Assembly: GCF_004010155.1 (NCBI RefSeq)
Contig: NZ_RRYH01000002.1
Location: forward strand, 1-64,000
Source: Solirhodobacter olei
Lineage (GTDB): Bacteria; Pseudomonadota; Alphaproteobacteria; Rhodobacterales; Rhodobacteraceae
Direction: 5' to 3'
Length of the DNA stretch: 64,000 bases
In this document: positions 61,725 to 64,000 of the stretch, in pieces
Position numbering within the stretch: position 1 is the first letter of the stretch
Layout: each line of letters begins with the position of its first letter
Notes under the pieces: generated by a model
Database searches by the model: none
Seen by the model: the letters and a program-made list of their open reading frames with translations, nothing else
Told to the model about the DNA's origin: nothing
Program-made: the position numbers and the translations under genes

Positions 61725-63290
61725 TCAGGATTTGCTGATCAGCCAGAAACGCATCAGGAACGCGGTGTCGAAGGTCTGCTTCAGCCCGTGAACGTCGTTG
61801 CGGGCCACGGCCACCATCGACTGCTGGAAGTAGGGGATGATCGGCACGTCCTTGGCCGCCAGCTCCTGCGCCTGCTTCACGTAGCCGAGCCGCTCGGCCT
61901 CGGTCTTGGCCGACTTCTCCTTCGACAGGATCGTGTCCATCGCCTTGCTGTCATAGCCGTTGGACGTGAAGTTGGCGTGGGAGTCGTAGAACGGCACCAG
62001 GTAGTCTTCGGCATCCGGATAGTCCGGGAACCAGCCGAGTTGGAAGGCGTTGTACTGGGTGCCGAGCGTCTTGGCGTAGGTCGCCCATTCCGCCGACTTC
62101 AGCGTGATCTTGAAGAGACCGGAGGCATCCAGCGCGCGCTGGATCTGGGTGTATTCCTCGGCCGAGGAGGCGCCGTAATGCGAGGGCGTCCACCAGATCG
62201 TCAGGTTGACCGGGGTGGTGATACCGGCCTTCTTCAGCACTTCCTTGGCCTTGGCCAGGTCGGGCTTGGCGCCGTAGAGCTTGGAGAAGGCATCCTCATG
62301 CCCGGGCAGGCCCGCCGGAACGAGCGAGTAGAGCGGGCTGACATAGCCGTGGTAGACGTCCTTGGCGATCGCCTCGCGCGGGAAGAGATAGGCCAGCGCC
62401 TGGCGCACGGCGAGCTTGTTGGTCGGCGCGCGGTTGGTCGAGAGCACGAGGTAGCGGATCGACACGCCCGGACCCTTCACGACGCGGAGGTCCTTCTCCT
62501 TGTCGAGCGAGGCGTATTCGGTCGGGGTGAAGGTGCGGAAGACCATGTCGATCTCGCCGCGCTCCAGCGCCAGCTTCATCGTCGAGGACTTGGAGAAATA
62601 GGTGATGATGAGGTTCGGCGTCTTCGGCTGCGGACCCCAGTAACCCTTCCAGGCGGTGTAGACCGCGGTCTGGCCGGGGGCGTATTTCACCAGCTTGTAG
62701 GGGCCGGTGCCGATCTGCGCGCTGGTCGAGGGCTGCAGCTTGTCGGCCGGGTAGATCTTGTGGTCGACCACATAGGTCGCGCCGGTCGTCAGGATGTAGT
62801 TCCAGGTCGACTGCGGCTGCTTGAGGTGGAAGGTCACCTTGTAGGGCCCGTCCGTCTCGACGCTCTTGAGGTTCGACAGAAGCCCCCAGATGCCCGAGGG
62901 GTCGTGGATCTTCACCACGCGGTCGAGCGAGAATTTCACGTCTTCCGAGGTGAACTTGTCGCCGTTCTGGAAGGTCACGCCCTTGCGCAGCTCGCAGGTC
63001 CAGTTGGCCTGGGTCGCGTCGGCCGAGCAGGAGGTGGCAAGCTGGGGCACCGGCGCGCCGCCGCCCGGCGGGATCGTCATCAGGTGCTGGAAGATCTCGC
63101 GGTCCGCCGTGTCCGAGCCGTAGTCGTACTGGCCGGCCGGATCGAGCGCGGTCACCGTGTCGGTGGTGCCGTCGATCAGCGTGTTCGCCGGCGTCTGCGA
63201 GGCCGCGAAAGCGGGCTGGCCGAAGGGCGCGTAGACCGCCAGCGCGAGCGCTGCCGTCGCGAGTTTCAGAGGCGCATGTGCATGTTTCAT
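61725..63290 (-). CDS. Peptide/nickel-type ABC transporter substrate-binding protein
   Basis: The 521-residue protein belongs to the SBP_bac_5 family of di/oligopeptide and nickel binding proteins. ATG 63290 starts MKHAHAPLKLATAALALAVYAP, a Sec signal ending near AFA. Family features include FQNGDKFTSEDVKFSLDRVV and GTGPYKLVKYAPGQ. It is the first gene of the operon and the likely target of control by the TetR protein upstream. Ligand not readable. Confidence 0.92.
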   Translation of the reverse strand: MKHAHAPLKLATAALALAVYAPFGQPAFAASQTPANTLIDGTTDTVTALDPAGQYDYGSDTADREIFQHLMTIPPGGGAPVPQLATSCSADATQANWTCELRKGVTFQNGDKFTSEDVKFSLDRVVKIHDPSGIWGLLSNLKSVETDGPYKVTFHLKQPQSTWNYILTTGATYVVDHKIYPADKLQPSTSAQIGTGPYKLVKYAPGQTAVYTAWKGYWGPQPKTPNLIITYFSKSSTMKLALERGEIDMVFRTFTPTEYASLDKEKDLRVVKGPGVSIRYLVLSTNRAPTNKLAVRQALAYLFPREAIAKDVYHGYVSPLYSLVPAGLPGHEDAFSKLYGAKPDLAKAKEVLKKAGITTPVNLTIWWTPSHYGASSAEEYTQIQRALDASGLFKITLKSAEWATYAKTLGTQYNAFQLGWFPDYPDAEDYLVPFYDSHANFTSNGYDSKAMDTILSKEKSAKTEAERLGYVKQAQELAAKDVPIIPYFQQSMVAVARNDVHGLKQTFDTAFLMRFWLISKS

Positions 63291-63408
63291 GGACACTTGT
63301 TCTCCCCGTCGTTTCGTTGCGATTTTTGGCCGCGTGCGGCTGGCCGCCAACAGAGACCCCGCGTCAGGTGAGGTCAAGGCTGCCGCCGGGAACAAAGCGG
63401 GGACGTAT

Positions 63409-63420
63409 GTTCACGAGAAC
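63409..63420. promoter_or_regulatory. Short near-palindrome GTTCACGAGAAC
   Basis: Ten of 12 bases are symmetric. Its CGAGAAC core repeats the core of the arms of the larger inverted repeat 17 bp away, so the two may be sites for one regulator. Confidence 0.4.
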
Positions 63421-63436
63421 GCGAGTTCGGCAGGGT

Positions 63437-63469
63437 GCATTCTCGCGGGAAGACGTACCGCGAGAATGC
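63437..63469. promoter_or_regulatory. Perfect 12-bp inverted repeat between tetR and the ABC operon
   Basis: GCATTCTCGCGG (63437-63448) and CCGCGAGAATGC (63458-63469) flank 9 nt. It lies 147 bp upstream of the binding-protein start and 41 bp after the TetR stop. Without a T-run, an operator for the TetR protein is at least as likely as a terminator. Confidence 0.55.
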
Positions 63470-63510
63470 CGATTCCAGGAATATTCTTTTGGTTTCAGCC
63501 CGGTGGAGGC

Positions 63511-64000
63511 TTACCGATCGGGCGGGATCAGACCGAGGCCGCGCAGGTAGATCCCGATGCCGGCCTCCAGCAGCTCCTCTGGCGGGAAGGGGCTTTGGGA
63601 GCCGACCGAGCCGCGGGCGAAGAGCTCCACCACGCCGTGGCTCATCGCCCAGATATGGGCGGAGAACATCGAAGCCGGGGGGCGCCGGTCGGGCGGGATA
63701 TGTTCGGAAAGCTTGGTCGCAGCCGCCTCCAGCACGCCGCGGGCGCGGGCGGCGACGGCGGCGAGCGAGGGGTTGGAATTGACCGAGACGCCGCTTTCGA
63801 ACATCGCCATGTAGTGGCCCGGGTAGCGGCGGGCGAAGGCGAGATAGGCGCGGCCCGTCGCCTCGAAGGCCGCGAGGGCCGAGGGCTTGCCGTCGTTGAA
63901 GGCGTATTCCATCAGGCTGGCGAAGATCTCGTAGCCCTGGCGGGCCGCCTCGGCGATCAGGTCGTCGCGGCCGGCGAAATGGCGGTAGACGGCGGCGGGG
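63511..64000 (-). CDS. TetR-family regulator (5' part beyond the window)
   Basis: The frame is open to the right edge of the window, so the start is missing. The visible part begins PAAVYRHFAGRDDLIAEAAR, the end of a TetR helix-turn-helix, and continues with a ligand-binding domain of the WHG-type C-terminal group (AFEATGRAYLAFARRYPGHYMAMF ... SHGVVELFARG). It lies upstream of the peptide/nickel-type importer in the same direction and may control that operon or itself via the inverted repeats between them. Confidence 0.85.
   Translation of the reverse strand, partial: PAAVYRHFAGRDDLIAEAARQGYEIFASLMEYAFNDGKPSALAAFEATGRAYLAFARRYPGHYMAMFESGVSVNSNPSLAAVAARARGVLEAAATKLSEHIPPDRRPPASMFSAHIWAMSHGVVELFARGSVGSQSPFPPEELLEAGIGIYLRGLGLIPPDR

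Noticed and set aside
1-64000. rRNA, tRNA, CRISPR, insertion sequence, prophage or toxin-antitoxin loci
   Set aside because: Looked for by eye on both strands; no tRNA-like arms, transposase, integrase or phage genes were recognised. A tRNA scan would be the decisive check.

Overview
The window is a GC-rich chromosomal segment of an alphaproteobacterium. Gene content and order point to the Rhodobacterales (Rhodobacteraceae/Paracoccaceae): surE-pcm-nlpD facing DUF815-tatC-tatB-tatA, a Tad/Flp pilus locus with two TadE-type pseudopilins, a Hint-domain protein, an alr-mlaE-mlaF operon, and bamB-der. This placement is inference from the sequence; no database was searched. No rRNA, tRNA, CRISPR array, insertion sequence or phage was recognised.

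Layout. 1-3.6 kb: the end of a membrane-anchored LuxR-type regulator, then three exported Gly/Ser-rich proteins that look like paralogues; two of them share a C-terminal domain with two cysteines. 4.0-8.2 kb: a polyamine-type ABC importer operon (ATPase, Tat-exported binding protein, two permeases). 8.2-18.2 kb, minus strand: a Tad pilus locus (flp, cpaB, tadG-like, two tadE-like, cpaE, cpaF, tadB, tadC, then a LuxR regulator and the prepilin peptidase cpaA). No secretin gene (cpaC/rcpA) is visible. 18.6-24.2 kb: a small unknown gene and a Gld-type ABC exporter (ATPase, a permease fused to a GldG-like domain, a DUF4340 protein). 24.3-27.6 kb: an Lrp regulator divergent from a Leu/Phe/Val dehydrogenase, then prfC. 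27.9-30.7 kb: a TbpB-like lipoprotein, a Hint protein and an unusual SDR protein.

30.8-36.5 kb: tatABC and a DUF815 ATPase converge with nlpD, pcm and surE. 36.7-42.9 kb: an SDR-like protein, an ethanolamine-type permease, purF, a second TbpB-like lipoprotein and a CvpA protein. 42.9-48.3 kb, minus strand: radA, a single PqiA-domain protein, a cytochrome c, and alr-mlaE-mlaF. 48.6-52.2 kb, plus strand: a YfgM-like protein, bamB and der. 52.4-57 kb: a host-attachment family protein, a peptidoglycan-binding protein, an FAD oxidoreductase and a Pro/Gln-rich OmpA-family protein. 57.3-63.3 kb, minus strand: a five-gene peptide/nickel-type ABC importer. The window ends inside a TetR regulator separated from that operon by a strong inverted repeat.

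Much of the window concerns the cell envelope: Tat export, outer-membrane assembly (BamB, YfgM-like), Mla-type lipid transport, Tad pili, OmpA/NlpD wall proteins and surface lipoproteins. The least explained signals are the Gly/Ser-rich family at the left end, two intergenic arrays of an 11-bp tandem motif (about 33.6 and 44.4 kb), and an extragenic repeat related to GGGAGTATTTCGGCC.
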